The notes under the pieces: generated by a model
What the model was told of the DNA's origin: nothing
Seen by the model: only the letters and a program-made list of their open reading frames with translations
Databases searched by the model: none
Program-made: the position numbers and the translations under genes
Shown here: piece after piece, positions 1-7,499 of the stretch
How positions within the stretch are numbered: the stretch's first letter is position 1
Layout of the letters: every line of letters begins with the position of its first letter
NCBI GenBank assembly: GCA_038317375.1
Contig: JBBQBM010000018.1
Location: 1 to 13,050 of the forward strand
Direction of reading: 5' to 3'
From: JBBQBM01 sp038317375
Lineage (GTDB): Bacteria > Patescibacteriota > Saccharimonadia > Saccharimonadales > JAGQMS01
DNA: 13,050 nucleotides

Positions 1-43
1 AGTAGTTTTCATTGTAGAATCACCTAAGTTTTCTACTACTGGC

Positions 44-49
44 TATAGA
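44..49 (+). promoter_or_regulatory. possible -10 box of the first small ORF
   Basis: TATAGA lies 11 bases before the ATG at 61, close to the 10-base spacing seen before cysS. There is no clear -35. It matches the consensus at four of six positions, so this is weak. Confidence 0.25.
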
Positions 50-54
50 AGTTA

Positions 55-291
55 GTGGAGATGGGAAACGCACCTTACGACAGAATGGAGAACAGATTGT
101 TTGTGCAAATTAAAAAGTTGCGCGCATTGTCGCCCACTAAACTTCTTGACAAGCAGCGGGTATTCGAGAGAATGGGCTGGCGTGAAGTAGCTGCCTCGTC
201 CCGCTGTAAGACCACGAACTTTGTGTTTTTTCGCGTATGTGTCTACAGCGTCCATCTATATAGTCACACGAGAGAGCAGGGTTATGGGTGA
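55..291 (+). CDS. small hypothetical protein (78 aa, or 76 aa from ATG 61)
   Basis: Family not recognised. The frame is open from GTG 55 or ATG 61 to a TGA at 289-291. The ATG at 61 fits better because a -10-like TATAGA ends 11 bases before it, which would give a very short leader as at cysS. The N-terminal half is charged and helical in character (IKKLRAL, KLLDKQRVFERMGW). The C-terminal half is rich in Phe, Val, Tyr and Cys and looks less like a normal protein end. The stop overlaps the next possible start, ATG 284, by 8 bases. The opposite strand also carries a long open frame here, which lowers confidence. It could be a real small gene or chance. Confidence 0.35.
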   Translation: MEMGNAPYDRMENRLFVQIKKLRALSPTKLLDKQRVFERMGWREVAASSRCKTTNFVFFRVCVYSVHLYSHTREQGYG

Positions 292-443
292 CAAGGAAGT
301 TGGTCAACCCACTAAAGAAGCAACTAAAAAGATCCTTAGTCCGAAAGTTGGGCGATGACCCGACTGAACACAACACAGTACGCGACAAGCGAACCACCAA
401 CCGAATCATGACAAGACACAAGCCCAGAAAGAGGACCACATGA
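284..443 (+). other. chain of three tiny ORFs joined by ATGA stop-start overlaps
   Basis: Three micro-ORFs follow one another: 284-358 (24 aa, MGDKEVGQPTKEATKKILSP at its start), 355-411 (18 aa) and 408-443 (11 aa). Each is joined to the next by a four-base ATGA overlap at 355-358, 408-411 and 440-443, the last leading into the ORF at 440-589. Each junction shifts the frame by -1, and three shifts return to the first frame. GAGCAGG lies just before ATG 284. ATGA overlaps are a classical arrangement for translational coupling. Peptides this short may be leader or upstream ORFs, or the pattern may be accidental. Confidence 0.25.
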
Positions 444-589
444 AGATGAAGATATACGGCACTGAAGAACCACAGGTCTTGATGGCTGCAGTAGAACGTT
501 GCGTTATCGATGGCTGGAAGTTAGTCAAGTTTCGTTCCAGATTCTTCCGAGATGGCGACGTTGCAATATTGGAGAAAGTTAAGAAATAA
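440..589 (+). CDS. small hypothetical protein, 49 aa
   Basis: An open frame from ATG 440 to TAA 587-589 encodes a basic 49-residue peptide starting MKMKIYGTEEPQVLMAAVE and ending in a lysine-rich tail (LEKVKK). AGAGG at 430-434 sits five bases before the ATG, a good Shine-Dalgarno sequence at proper spacing. The composition, with an amphipathic helix around residues 12-24 and a GWKLVKF strand-like segment, looks like a small folded domain. No family is recognised. The start overlaps the preceding micro-ORF stop by ATGA. No signal peptide or membrane segment is visible. It lies about 90 bases upstream of cysS but is separated from it by an inverted repeat and a promoter, so it is probably a separate unit. 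Confidence 0.5.
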   Translation: MKMKIYGTEEPQVLMAAVERCVIDGWKLVKFRSRFFRDGDVAILEKVKK

Positions 590-621
590 TGCTGTGGGGC
601 GCCAGTTCATCCGTTCTGTCG

Positions 622-670
622 CCTCACCATAATAGAGAAGCAAGAGTTCTCTCTTGTGGTGAGGTATACT
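622..670 (+). promoter_or_regulatory. cysS promoter with an abutting inverted repeat
   Basis: TATACT at 665-670 is a good -10 box and ends 10 bases before the cysS ATG (681), giving an expected leader of only a few bases. An 8-bp inverted repeat, CCTCACCA (622-629) and TGGTGAGG (657-664), ends exactly where the -10 begins. A second pair, GAGAA (635-639) and TTCTC (647-651), lies inside it. The repeat covers the -35 region, so it could be an operator. As RNA it would be a hairpin ending the upstream small ORFs, but no T-run follows it. Confidence 0.5.
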
Positions 671-680
671 AAAAACAAAT

Positions 681-2081
681 ATGAAGTTATATGACACACC
701 GGAAAAAAAGGTAGTCGACTTAAACCTAGACAAGTCAAAACCAATAAAACTATATACCTGTGGACCGACTGTTTATGATTTTCCGCACATCGGTAATTGG
801 TATACCTTTATACGCTACGACCTATTAGCTCGAACACTAAGGGCAAGTGGCTACGACGTAAACTGGGTAATGAATATTACAGATGTCGGGCACCTAGTTA
901 GCGACGCCGATAGCGGTGAAGATAAGTTAGAAAAGGGTGCAAAGCGCGAAGGCAAATCCGCCTGGGAAGTAGCCAAAACATATACCAATTATTTTTTTAA
1001 TGGGCTTGAACGCCTCAATTTTTCAAAAGTTAGTCAACTCCCAAGAGCTACAGATTATATTCAAGAACAAATAGCTTTGATTAGCCTACTAGAAAAGGGT
1101 GGATACAGTTACGAAACATCCGATGGAGTATATTTTGACACTTCTGAGTTCCCGGGATACTCAGACTTCGCACATCTCAACCTGGAAGGTCAAAAAGGCG
1201 GTGAGCGGGTAAAAACAAATGGCGAGAAGCGCCACGAGGCCGACTTTGCATTATGGAAATTCTCACCAAAAGGGCAGAAACGAGATATGGAGTGGGAGAG
1301 CCCCTGGGGAACGGGCTTCCCGGGATGGCATCTAGAATGCTCGGCGATGATTCACAAACTGCTTGGCGAGCCGATCGATATCCACGCCGGTGGTGTTGAT
1401 CATATCGCCACGCACCACACAAACGAAATTGCGCAGACTTTTGCCGCCTATAATCAGAAACTGTCGAACTATTGGATGCACTGTAATCACATACTAGTTG
1501 ACGGCAAAAAGATGTCAAAAAGCGATGGTACTTTTATAACTTTAGAAGATGTTGAAGCCAAAGGTTATTCGATAGATGCCTTCCGTTTCCACGTACTTGG
1601 CGGTCACTACCGAAGTCAATCGGAGTTTAGCTGGGAACTCATGGAGGCGTCTAGAAGCAGACTAATGCGGTACTACGCTACCGCGGACCTAATCTTCCAG
1701 CCTGAAGAAAAAGTGGTTGACTGGCTTGACTCCAACACATCATTCAACAGTTTTAAGAATGCTCTATCGGACGACCTGAATACACCTTTAGCACTAAGTT
1801 TTTTAAGCGCACTAATGGCGATGGTCGAAGAACGGCAGCTGAACTCTAGGGACGCCGCTAAGTTTTGTGAGCTGTTAATAGAAGTTGATGGCATGCTTGG
1901 AACTAGGTTAAGTGGGCAAAAAGATATAAGTTCTGATCAAAAAGAAACTCTCAAGCAGAGGCAGTTAGCACGCGCTAGTAAAGACTTTGGCGCGTCAGAC
2001 AAATTACGCCAGAAGCTGAAGGAGCAGGGAATTGAAGTGAAAGACACTGACGACGGCCAAATTTGGTCAAGACTTGTATAG
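681..2081 (+). CDS. cysS: cysteinyl-tRNA synthetase
   Basis: Class I aminoacyl-tRNA synthetase that activates cysteine with ATP and charges tRNA-Cys in the cytoplasm. At 466 aa it has the usual length (E. coli about 461). The HIGH signature appears as HIGN at residues 36-39 after the TCGPTVYD motif, whose Cys27 is the first expected zinc ligand. The WHLECSAM segment supplies Cys220, and the IHAGGVDHIATHHTNEIAQ region supplies the remaining metal ligands and active-site residues. KMSKS is at 277-281. The C-terminal part is helical, as in the DALR anticodon region, and ends with the family's short tail. ATG 681 is chosen because the -10 box ends 10 bases upstream; there is no Shine-Dalgarno. 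The last 15 bases overlap the converging glycosyltransferase gene. Confidence 0.97.
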   Translation: MKLYDTPEKKVVDLNLDKSKPIKLYTCGPTVYDFPHIGNWYTFIRYDLLARTLRASGYDVNWVMNITDVGHLVSDADSGEDKLEKGAKREGKSAWEVAKTYTNYFFNGLERLNFSKVSQLPRATDYIQEQIALISLLEKGGYSYETSDGVYFDTSEFPGYSDFAHLNLEGQKGGERVKTNGEKRHEADFALWKFSPKGQKRDMEWESPWGTGFPGWHLECSAMIHKLLGEPIDIHAGGVDHIATHHTNEIAQTFAAYNQKLSNYWMHCNHILVDGKKMSKSDGTFITLEDVEAKGYSIDAFRFHVLGGHYRSQSEFSWELMEASRSRLMRYYATADLIFQPEEKVVDWLDSNTSFNSFKNALSDDLNTPLALSFLSALMAMVEERQLNSRDAAKFCELLIEVDGMLGTRLSGQKDISSDQKETLKQRQLARASKDFGASDKLRQKLKEQGIEVKDTDDGQIWSRLV

Positions 2082-3179
2082 TTTCAGGAGTTGTTCGCCT
2101 ACATTTGCTACGTCGTAACGCTTTGCTTGGTCGTGTAGCCATGCGCTTAGCTCATTTGCTTCCGGAGTCTCTCGAAGCGCCCAAGCCAATTTGTCGGCAA
2201 ATTCTGGTGTGTTCTTAGGGTTGAAGAGTAACTCTGGCTTAGCGGCCAGGACTGAGGTGTAGCCAGGGTTATTGCCAGCAATTATCATACGAGAACCAGC
2301 CGCCATAGCCTCGACAAGTACTATCCCGAAACTCTCACCACTAGTTGATGGAAAAACCGCCACATCTGCACTGGCTAATAGTCTGGCTTTATCAACCTCT
2401 GGTATAAAGCCAAGCTGTTCAAACTGAGAACCATAGGGTAGCGACATTAGTAGTCCATGCACTGTGTCTTTGAGAGGACCTTTGCCTCCTATTATTAAAC
2501 TAGTCCTTGTGATCGACTTAGGATCTATCTCCAGCAACTGCTTGTAGGCCCTTACGAGTTCCAAGACACCCTTACGCTCCTCTAGACGTCCTAAAAAAAC
2601 TATCCTTCTTATATTTGATCGTTCATTTTGTTTTCTTGCACCAGTAAAATTTGCAGTCGTCACCGGATTAGGAATCACTATCGACGATATCCCGAAACTA
2701 GCTTTTGCAAACTCAGCGGCTGGCTGGGATACACTCACAAAAGCATCAAACCTCTTCAGTGAGCTACGCAAGAATCTCGCTAACTGCTTTGTTGCGAAAG
2801 AACTAAATTTGGTATAGGGCAAGATGTGGAATGTGCCGACTATTCTGGTTGCTCTTGGTGCTAGTTTTATAATCTTAGCGGCAAAGAAAGGACTGTAGGG
2901 CATTTGGACGTGCAGAACATCAAAGTTGTGACTCTTAAAGAATTCTTTGAGTTGACTGCTCGATGTTGGCAGGGGAGTACCCATACTGTTGCCGTTGAAC
3001 TTAACGCGAAGTGTTTTGGCTAAACTATGGACATTCTTTATATCGGTTCTCTCAGTATGACCAACCAAATAATGAACTTCGTGGCCCTTGGATCTCAGCC
3101 ACTCACCGGTCGTCAAAACAGCTTGTTGCACACCGTCCGGCTTATCTAGTGAATCATCAAGCACGAAGCCTATATTCAT
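2067..3179 (-). CDS. GT4 family glycosyltransferase
   Basis: A 370-aa GT-B fold enzyme of family GT4, a retaining transferase that uses nucleotide-sugar or similar donors. The N-terminal Rossmann half begins MNIGFVLDDSLDKPDGVQQ, with the GGV-like acceptor loop near 15-18 and GTFHILPY at 115-122. The C-terminal donor half has FLGRLEERKG at 195-204 and the GT4 E-x7-E motif, Glu282 and Glu290, in the GESFGIVLVEAM segment. No signal peptide or membrane helix is visible, so it is probably cytosolic or peripheral at the membrane. Its ATG shares one base with the stop of the upstream glycosyltransferase (TAATG), so the two are likely translated together. The acceptor is unknown; a PimA/PimB-like lipid acceptor is inference from similarity of style. 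Confidence 0.9.
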   Translation of the reverse strand: MNIGFVLDDSLDKPDGVQQAVLTTGEWLRSKGHEVHYLVGHTERTDIKNVHSLAKTLRVKFNGNSMGTPLPTSSSQLKEFFKSHNFDVLHVQMPYSPFFAAKIIKLAPRATRIVGTFHILPYTKFSSFATKQLARFLRSSLKRFDAFVSVSQPAAEFAKASFGISSIVIPNPVTTANFTGARKQNERSNIRRIVFLGRLEERKGVLELVRAYKQLLEIDPKSITRTSLIIGGKGPLKDTVHGLLMSLPYGSQFEQLGFIPEVDKARLLASADVAVFPSTSGESFGIVLVEAMAAGSRMIIAGNNPGYTSVLAAKPELLFNPKNTPEFADKLAWALRETPEANELSAWLHDQAKRYDVANVGEQLLKLYKS

Positions 3180-4288
3180 TATTTTTGAATTAGTGTTTTA
3201 TAGATCTTTTCGTAAGAGTCAACAATTTTTTCGTAAGAGAATTGCTGAACGTATTTTTCTGCCCACTTTTGCCATACATCACGGAGAGGCTTGTCTTCCA
3301 TCAATAGGCAAAGGCGCCTGGCATAGTCAGTAATATTCTCGACGTCAACAAGCGACATACGACCAGTCTCCTTAAGCACCCAGGCGTAACCTTCAATCGA
3401 GTTAGCTACTATCGGCGTACCAAGCGCCATAGCTTCGGCCAGAACTATGCCAAAACTCTCCCCATAAAGTGCAGGGCTGGTATAGACAGTCGCTTTTTGA
3501 AAGAGCAACTTCTTTTCTTCGTCACTAACAAACCCGAGGAAATGAACGTCACGTATTTCGTGGAGATTAACATAATTCTCTAACGAACGTCTGAGGGGGC
3601 CATCGCCAACTATTAGTAGTTGAGCATCCGGACGCTCTGCCTTCACTAGCTCAAAGGCTTTTATAGCGAGCTTGGCGCCTTTGCGTTTCTCTAGACGGCC
3701 AACAAACAGAATCGAATCTGTTTCTCTTACTATCTTTTTGCTCGGTTTCAATACTTTTAGTTCGACACCATTGGGGATGTAGTTAATGGGTAGGGAGTTT
3801 GCTTCCTCAATGTAGCCGATTGCGGCTGGAGACACTGCAGTCACGGCATCGATACCGGGGAGTACAGACCGAGCGTATGCCTTAAAAGAACCGGTAAGTG
3901 ATTTGCCGAGAGCATTGCCAGGTAGTGCCGCATGAAACGTGCCGACAATCGGGCAAGTAGATTTTTGCATAATTTGCCTCGCCAAGAACGGAACGAGAGG
4001 TTCGTGGATATGGATAATGTCGAATTTCTGTTTTGACAAAAACTCTTCAACATCAAGTTCCGACACAACTGACACGTCGGCGCTGGTTGCGTGTGGGGCC
4101 TTAACCCGAGCTGATGACCCCAAAAAAACTGTTCCGGTTGGTGGAGTTTCTGTAATCCTATAGGGGCGAGGGGTGATAATAGTCACTTGGTGGCCACGCG
4201 ATCTTAGGACTCTTACCTGGTGAGAAACATGCTGCTGGACTCCTCCAGCCTTGAAGATGTTATAAGGGCAAACAATTCCTATCCGCAT
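3179..4288 (-). CDS. GT4 family glycosyltransferase, PimA-like
   Basis: A 369-aa GT-B protein of family GT4. The N-terminus MRIGIVCPYNIFKAGGVQQH carries the glycine-rich acceptor-domain loop (GGVQQHV) typical of PimA-type mannosyltransferases. HIHEPLVPF at 93-101 and GTFHAALPG at 116-124 follow. The donor domain has FVGRLEKRKG at 195-204, LLIVGDGPLR at 224-233, and the E-x7-E pair Glu277/Glu285 in GESFGIVLAEAMALG. It is a likely paralogue of the following gene; both contain VGTFH and GRLE-x-RKG. It overlaps that gene by one base and starts 11 bases after the hydrolase gene. A perfect TATAAT inside the end of the hydrolase gene may give it its own promoter. Substrate specificity cannot be read from sequence. 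Confidence 0.92.
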   Translation of the reverse strand: MRIGIVCPYNIFKAGGVQQHVSHQVRVLRSRGHQVTIITPRPYRITETPPTGTVFLGSSARVKAPHATSADVSVVSELDVEEFLSKQKFDIIHIHEPLVPFLARQIMQKSTCPIVGTFHAALPGNALGKSLTGSFKAYARSVLPGIDAVTAVSPAAIGYIEEANSLPINYIPNGVELKVLKPSKKIVRETDSILFVGRLEKRKGAKLAIKAFELVKAERPDAQLLIVGDGPLRRSLENYVNLHEIRDVHFLGFVSDEEKKLLFQKATVYTSPALYGESFGIVLAEAMALGTPIVANSIEGYAWVLKETGRMSLVDVENITDYARRLCLLMEDKPLRDVWQKWAEKYVQQFSYEKIVDSYEKIYKTLIQK

Positions 4289-4298
4289 ATCTTGAAGA

Positions 4299-4304
4299 AT
4301 TATA
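4299..4304 (-). promoter_or_regulatory. -10 box TATAAT for the first glycosyltransferase
   Basis: A perfect TATAAT on the minus strand ends 10 bases before the ATG at 4288 and overlaps the last codons of the hydrolase gene. The spacing equals that of cysS, implying a leader of about 4 bases. No -35 is evident and there is no Shine-Dalgarno before the ATG, which fits leaderless or near-leaderless initiation. Confidence 0.45.
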
Positions 4305-5256
4305 CAGTAATATTTAACTTCCGAGGTGGTCGCGAAAGCAGCTTGCGAGAAGCGACTGGTATTAAACCTACCGTTTCTGATTTGTCGGCGATTACCGAGG
4401 GCATGTGTGTCTTCATCTTGGCAATTTCAACTGCATAGCCAGAAAAGATTTTTTTCATGTTTTTAGCAACCGATTTGTTATCAAAATACTGGTCAACCTT
4501 TCCCAAACTAATGTAATGAACAGGCAAGTTAATTTTTTGATGCGTCAGGTCTAAAAGAAACATCTCTCGGGCCGTTTTCATGTAGGTTTGGACGTCATTA
4601 TTTTGCCAAAGTTCTACATCGAAGTTAATCATCCTTTTGTACTCAGTATTGCTCAGATCGCTAAACTTACTCCTGGCATTTGGCATAAAACGATAAAAGC
4701 TCTTTAGAATAAAGCTATTCAATATAAGATAGCGGAAAATATTCGCAGACCATTTAGACACAAATATACGACTGACATTCATATAAAACTGCTTATACCT
4801 ATTTGGTATCTTAAAATCGCTGTAATGCGTAAAACCTGCAACACTAATATACAAATCTACCCGTGCGGCAATCTCGGGATATTTTTGAAGCATTCTTGTA
4901 GTAATTGCCGATCCGATACTAAAACCAGCTAGTGTAAATTGGCGATTTTTATATATAAGTTTTACGACTGCTGCTAAGTAATCGGCTAGTTCATCGATTG
5001 TAGCCTCAACACCAATGCTATAAAGGCTATCCATACCGCCAAAACCTGGAAGATCTGGCATTGTTAGAGTCCCGTACTGCGACAAGTCCTCAGCAAGGCC
5101 ATAGTAACGTTCTAAGCTGGCATGATGTCCATAAATAAGCAAAATTTCGCGCTTTTTTCGTGGTCTAGGGATGCGCAAAAAACGACCGTTGAGGCCATTT
5201 AAATTTAGCGGATGGAGATACTCCTCCGGAATCTGAGAAACTTTATGAGGATTCAT
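4300..5256 (-). CDS. alpha/beta hydrolase
   Basis: A 318-aa protein with the alpha/beta-hydrolase layout. ILLIYGHHAS (38-47) corresponds to the oxyanion-hole strand and loop, MPDLPGFGGMD (66-76) follows, and the nucleophile elbow is GFSIG at 111-115 with Ser113. Asp255 (GKVDQYF) and His284 (KTHMPS) are the best candidates for the acid and base of the triad. A lid of about 80 residues (150-230), rich in Phe, Tyr and Arg, lies between the Ser and the acid. The C-terminus is basic (SRKLLSRPPRKLNITV). No signal peptide is seen. It is first in a tight run with two glycosyltransferases, so an ester or acyl-transfer step in glycolipid metabolism is possible, but the substrate is unknown. It is divergent from the glutaredoxin gene. 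Confidence 0.82.
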   Translation of the reverse strand: MNPHKVSQIPEEYLHPLNLNGLNGRFLRIPRPRKKREILLIYGHHASLERYYGLAEDLSQYGTLTMPDLPGFGGMDSLYSIGVEATIDELADYLAAVVKLIYKNRQFTLAGFSIGSAITTRMLQKYPEIAARVDLYISVAGFTHYSDFKIPNRYKQFYMNVSRIFVSKWSANIFRYLILNSFILKSFYRFMPNARSKFSDLSNTEYKRMINFDVELWQNNDVQTYMKTAREMFLLDLTHQKINLPVHYISLGKVDQYFDNKSVAKNMKKIFSGYAVEIAKMKTHMPSVIADKSETVGLIPVASRKLLSRPPRKLNITV

Positions 5257-5304
5257 CTTTTGACGTAGTTTTACAGATTACAGGGGAATTGTCCAGGAAT
5301 TCTT

Positions 5305-5313
5305 TGATACAAT
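5305..5313 (+). promoter_or_regulatory. extended -10 promoter of the glutaredoxin gene, leaderless
   Basis: TGaTACAAT is an extended -10 element that ends 6 bases before the ATG at 5320. The expected start of transcription falls on the A of the ATG, so the mRNA would be leaderless. No Shine-Dalgarno is present and no -35 is required for this promoter type. Confidence 0.55.
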
Positions 5314-5319
5314 TACAAT

Positions 5320-5565
5320 ATGAATATAACAATCTATAGCACCGAAACTTGCGGTTATTGCAAAATGCTCAAAAAATATCTAGACGAGAAAAATATAAAA
5401 TACGCCGAAAAATTGGCCGACAAGGATGAGGCTATAGCAAAAGAGCTGTATGAAAAAAGCCATCAGTTCGCAGTGCCGTTTACGCAAATCGAAAAAGACG
5501 ACAAGACAACCGTTAATATCGTCGGCTTTGACGTGCAAAAAATAAACTCAGCGCTTGGTATTTAA
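5320..5565 (+). CDS. glutaredoxin-like protein (NrdH/Grx type)
   Basis: An 81-aa thioredoxin-fold protein that would reduce disulfides using a CxxC active site. CGYC is at residues 11-14 after the first strand (MNITIYSTET). The cis-proline loop is FAVPFTQI, with Pro53. The helix after the CxxC (KMLKKYLDEK) and the GFDVQKINSALGI tail match small glutaredoxins and NrdH redoxins. The usual glycine-rich GSH-site signature before the last helix is reduced to NIVGFD. No ribonucleotide reductase or thioredoxin reductase lies in the window, so its partner is unknown. It starts without a Shine-Dalgarno, directly at the predicted transcription start, and converges with the FAD oxidase gene with only 9 bases between them. 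Confidence 0.92.
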   Translation: MNITIYSTETCGYCKMLKKYLDEKNIKYAEKLADKDEAIAKELYEKSHQFAVPFTQIEKDDKTTVNIVGFDVQKINSALGI

Positions 5566-5574
5566 CCTACGACG

Positions 5575-7164
5575 CTAATTGTTGGTCTTCAACATATGTA
5601 CTCTGGCGAAGTCACGAGAACCTCGGACTTTTTTCCCGGGGTTGAATATGTTTAGCGGATCAAAGATGTCTTTGGTCTTATTAAATAAAGCAACTATGTC
5701 CGAACCATACATATGTTCTAAAAAGCTGGTACGAATTAGACCATCATTATGATCGACGCTCATACTGCCACCGAAGGCAAAAACCAGGTCGTATACCCGA
5801 CGTGCAAGGCTTAAAATCTTATCAGGAGCGCCTGGGTCTTCCATATCAACTAGGGGTATAAGTCGAATACTTCCGTCACCAATGTGGCCAGCAAAAGTGT
5901 ATGTCATCTGATAATCGGATAGGATGGTTTCGAGAGCTGCCAAATATTCGCCGTAGTGTTCGATAGCTACGATGGTGTCTTCAATAAACGGCACGGCTTT
6001 TACTCCCTTGGCGTGATCCTTGAGTAAGCCGTAACTGGCTCTACGAAGCGCCCAATGAGCTTCGGCCTCAGCTTCATTCTTGATAGTGCTTACTTCAAAC
6101 CCTAGGTTCTTAAGTGCCAGCTGGCAGACATTCTCGGCATGGTCGGTTTCGTCTTTGGTTTTTTCCGAAAACTGAGCAAAGAGCACCATTTCTTGCCCCT
6201 CGGCAACATGGGCAAGAGCGGCTTGATCTGGCATATATTCCTTGGCTAAGGAATAGGTGTGTTTATCGTAGGTTTCTAGACCTTCGGGGTGGTGAGCGAC
6301 AATACATTTTACTGCCTTCGCAAGACGCGCAAGATTGTCGATTGGCAGTACAAGCATCCGCGAAAATTGCGCTCTCGGGACTATCATCAGTTCTGCGCTT
6401 GTTACAAAACCAAGTGTGCCTTGCGAGCCAACAAATAACTTTGCAAGGTTGAATTCGGTTTTATCGCGGTCCCAGACCTTCCAGAGTTGGTAGCCAGCTG
6501 CGTTCTTATGGACATTAGGTCGGGCCTGCCAGATCATTTCCCAATGGTCTTCTAGCAATTTGACTATCGAACGATAAATATTTCCTTCGTCGTCCGTCAA
6601 CTGGAGCTTATCTTGGAGTTCGCTGGCATTTAGCGGGCCAAATTCATACTCTTTACCATCTTGAAGTAAGACTTTAACACTACGAACGTTATCAATAGTA
6701 GCTCCGTAGCGCATCGACTTCTCACCAGAAGCATTATTACCAATCATTCCGCCAACACCGCATATGTCTTTACTGCTGGTGTAGGGCGCAAATAAAAGTT
6801 TTTCTTGGGCTAGGGCGGAGTCGAGGTCACGATAAAGTGTGCCAGATCCAACCCAGATAGTCTTGGCTCCAGCAGTGACATCATCCACCCAAGAAAATCC
6901 ACTCGTCATATCGACCATCACATCTTCAGTAAGTGAGCCACCGCTCATGCAAGTACCGGCGTTCCTTGGCGTTAGGCTAGTTTTTTGACCCGATTCAGTA
7001 GTGCGACGAGCCCAATTTATAAGATTAATAAGCTCGTCTTTGGACTTCGGCAAGGCGACGGCTTTAGGACGAACATCAAAGATACTAGCATCGGTGCTAT
7101 AGCGCTCTAACGATAGGTCGTCATCGAGGACCTTGGAAAGTTTTTTTAGTTCATCAATATTCAT
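5575..7164 (-). CDS. FAD-linked oxidase, GlcD / YdiJ type
   Basis: A 529-aa flavoprotein that probably oxidises a 2-hydroxyacid such as D-lactate, glycolate or 2-hydroxyglutarate. The N-terminal FAD-binding domain (PCMH, FAD_binding_4 type) has PRNAGTCMSGGS at 67-77 and the flavin-contact segment CGVGGMIGNNASGEKSMRYG at 135-154. The FAD-oxidase C-terminal domain has HIGDGSIRLIP at 427-437 and the SVDHNDGLIRTSF segment near 469-481 with His472. FDPLNIFNPGKKV at 501-513 is the family end. The HNDG and NPGKKV forms resemble long proteins in which an iron-sulfur domain follows, but here translation stops 16 residues later, so that half is missing. No adjacent gene supplies it. A perfect TATAAT lies upstream. 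Confidence 0.92.
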   Translation of the reverse strand: MNIDELKKLSKVLDDDLSLERYSTDASIFDVRPKAVALPKSKDELINLINWARRTTESGQKTSLTPRNAGTCMSGGSLTEDVMVDMTSGFSWVDDVTAGAKTIWVGSGTLYRDLDSALAQEKLLFAPYTSSKDICGVGGMIGNNASGEKSMRYGATIDNVRSVKVLLQDGKEYEFGPLNASELQDKLQLTDDEGNIYRSIVKLLEDHWEMIWQARPNVHKNAAGYQLWKVWDRDKTEFNLAKLFVGSQGTLGFVTSAELMIVPRAQFSRMLVLPIDNLARLAKAVKCIVAHHPEGLETYDKHTYSLAKEYMPDQAALAHVAEGQEMVLFAQFSEKTKDETDHAENVCQLALKNLGFEVSTIKNEAEAEAHWALRRASYGLLKDHAKGVKAVPFIEDTIVAIEHYGEYLAALETILSDYQMTYTFAGHIGDGSIRLIPLVDMEDPGAPDKILSLARRVYDLVFAFGGSMSVDHNDGLIRTSFLEHMYGSDIVALFNKTKDIFDPLNIFNPGKKVRGSRDFARVHMLKTNN

Positions 7165-7188
7165 TGCCCACCATATGTAATCACAAGA

Positions 7189-7194
7189 ATTATA
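7189..7194 (-). promoter_or_regulatory. -10 box TATAAT of the FAD oxidase gene
   Basis: TATAAT (within TATATAAT) on the minus strand lies 24 bases before the ATG at 7164, giving a leader of about 18 bases that contains GGTGGG just before the start as a possible ribosome site. No good -35 is seen. Confidence 0.5.
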
Positions 7195-7277
7195 TAGGAC
7201 TTTTGTACTTTCTAACAGGTGTCGATTTAGCGACGTACCTGCGCTTATGTTTACTTAATTTCTACATCACAAGTTTT

Positions 7278-7307
7278 TTGGTACCTACGCTAGTACGGTG
7301 ATATAAT
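7278..7307 (+). promoter_or_regulatory. promoter of the microprotein-methyltransferase-sulfatase operon
   Basis: TGaTATAAT (7299-7307) is a perfect extended -10. TTGGTA at 7278-7283, 18 bases upstream of the hexamer, is a partial -35. Transcription should begin near 7314, leaving about 21 bases of leader that hold the AGGGG ribosome site at 7324-7328. Confidence 0.65.
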
Positions 7308-7334
7308 TTCTTCAAATAAAGCGAGGGGAACAAA

Positions 7335-7499
7335 TTGAATCATTATTTTGCTTATCTTGATCCTGGTACTGGCAGTATTGTCGTCCAGGCTTTAATCGGT
7401 GTAATCGCGGGGGTGGCGCTATTTGGGAGGAAAACGTTCGGCTTGCTTGTAACCAAGTTCCGTTCGATTTTCGGCAAATCAGATGCCAAGAAAAAATAA
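7335..7499 (+). CDS. 54-aa membrane microprotein with LDPGTGS motif, TTG start
   Basis: A short gene with a non-ATG start. TTG 7335 is preceded at six bases by AGGGG (7324-7328), a strong ribosome site. The peptide begins (f)MNHYFAYLDPGTGSIVVQAL, continues through one hydrophobic segment (residues 14-30, IVVQALIGVIAGVALFG), and ends in a basic tail (FRSIFGKSDAKKK). Small proteins with a YLDPGTGS start and one membrane helix recur in bacteria beside methyltransferase and sulfatase-like genes of surface polysaccharide loci; this is from memory of the family, whose function I do not know. The stop at 7497-7499 lies inside the next gene, a 17-base overlap, so the two are coupled. The TTG start makes this gene easy to miss. 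Confidence 0.85.
   Translation: MNHYFAYLDPGTGSIVVQALIGVIAGVALFGRKTFGLLVTKFRSIFGKSDAKKK

Noticed and set aside
137..439. 100-aa open frame on the minus strand in the first 450 bases
   Set aside because: Composition rich in Ser, Arg, Cys and Leu, no ribosome site, and overlap with better plus-strand frames. It looks like a chance open frame.
1177..1518. 113-aa minus-strand frame inside cysS
   Set aside because: Shadow of the strongly conserved cysS coding frame; the protein looks random.
7165..7277. Possible RNA element or riboswitch between the FAD oxidase and the microprotein operon
   Set aside because: Only short, weak inverted repeats are visible; the stretch is explained by two divergent promoters.
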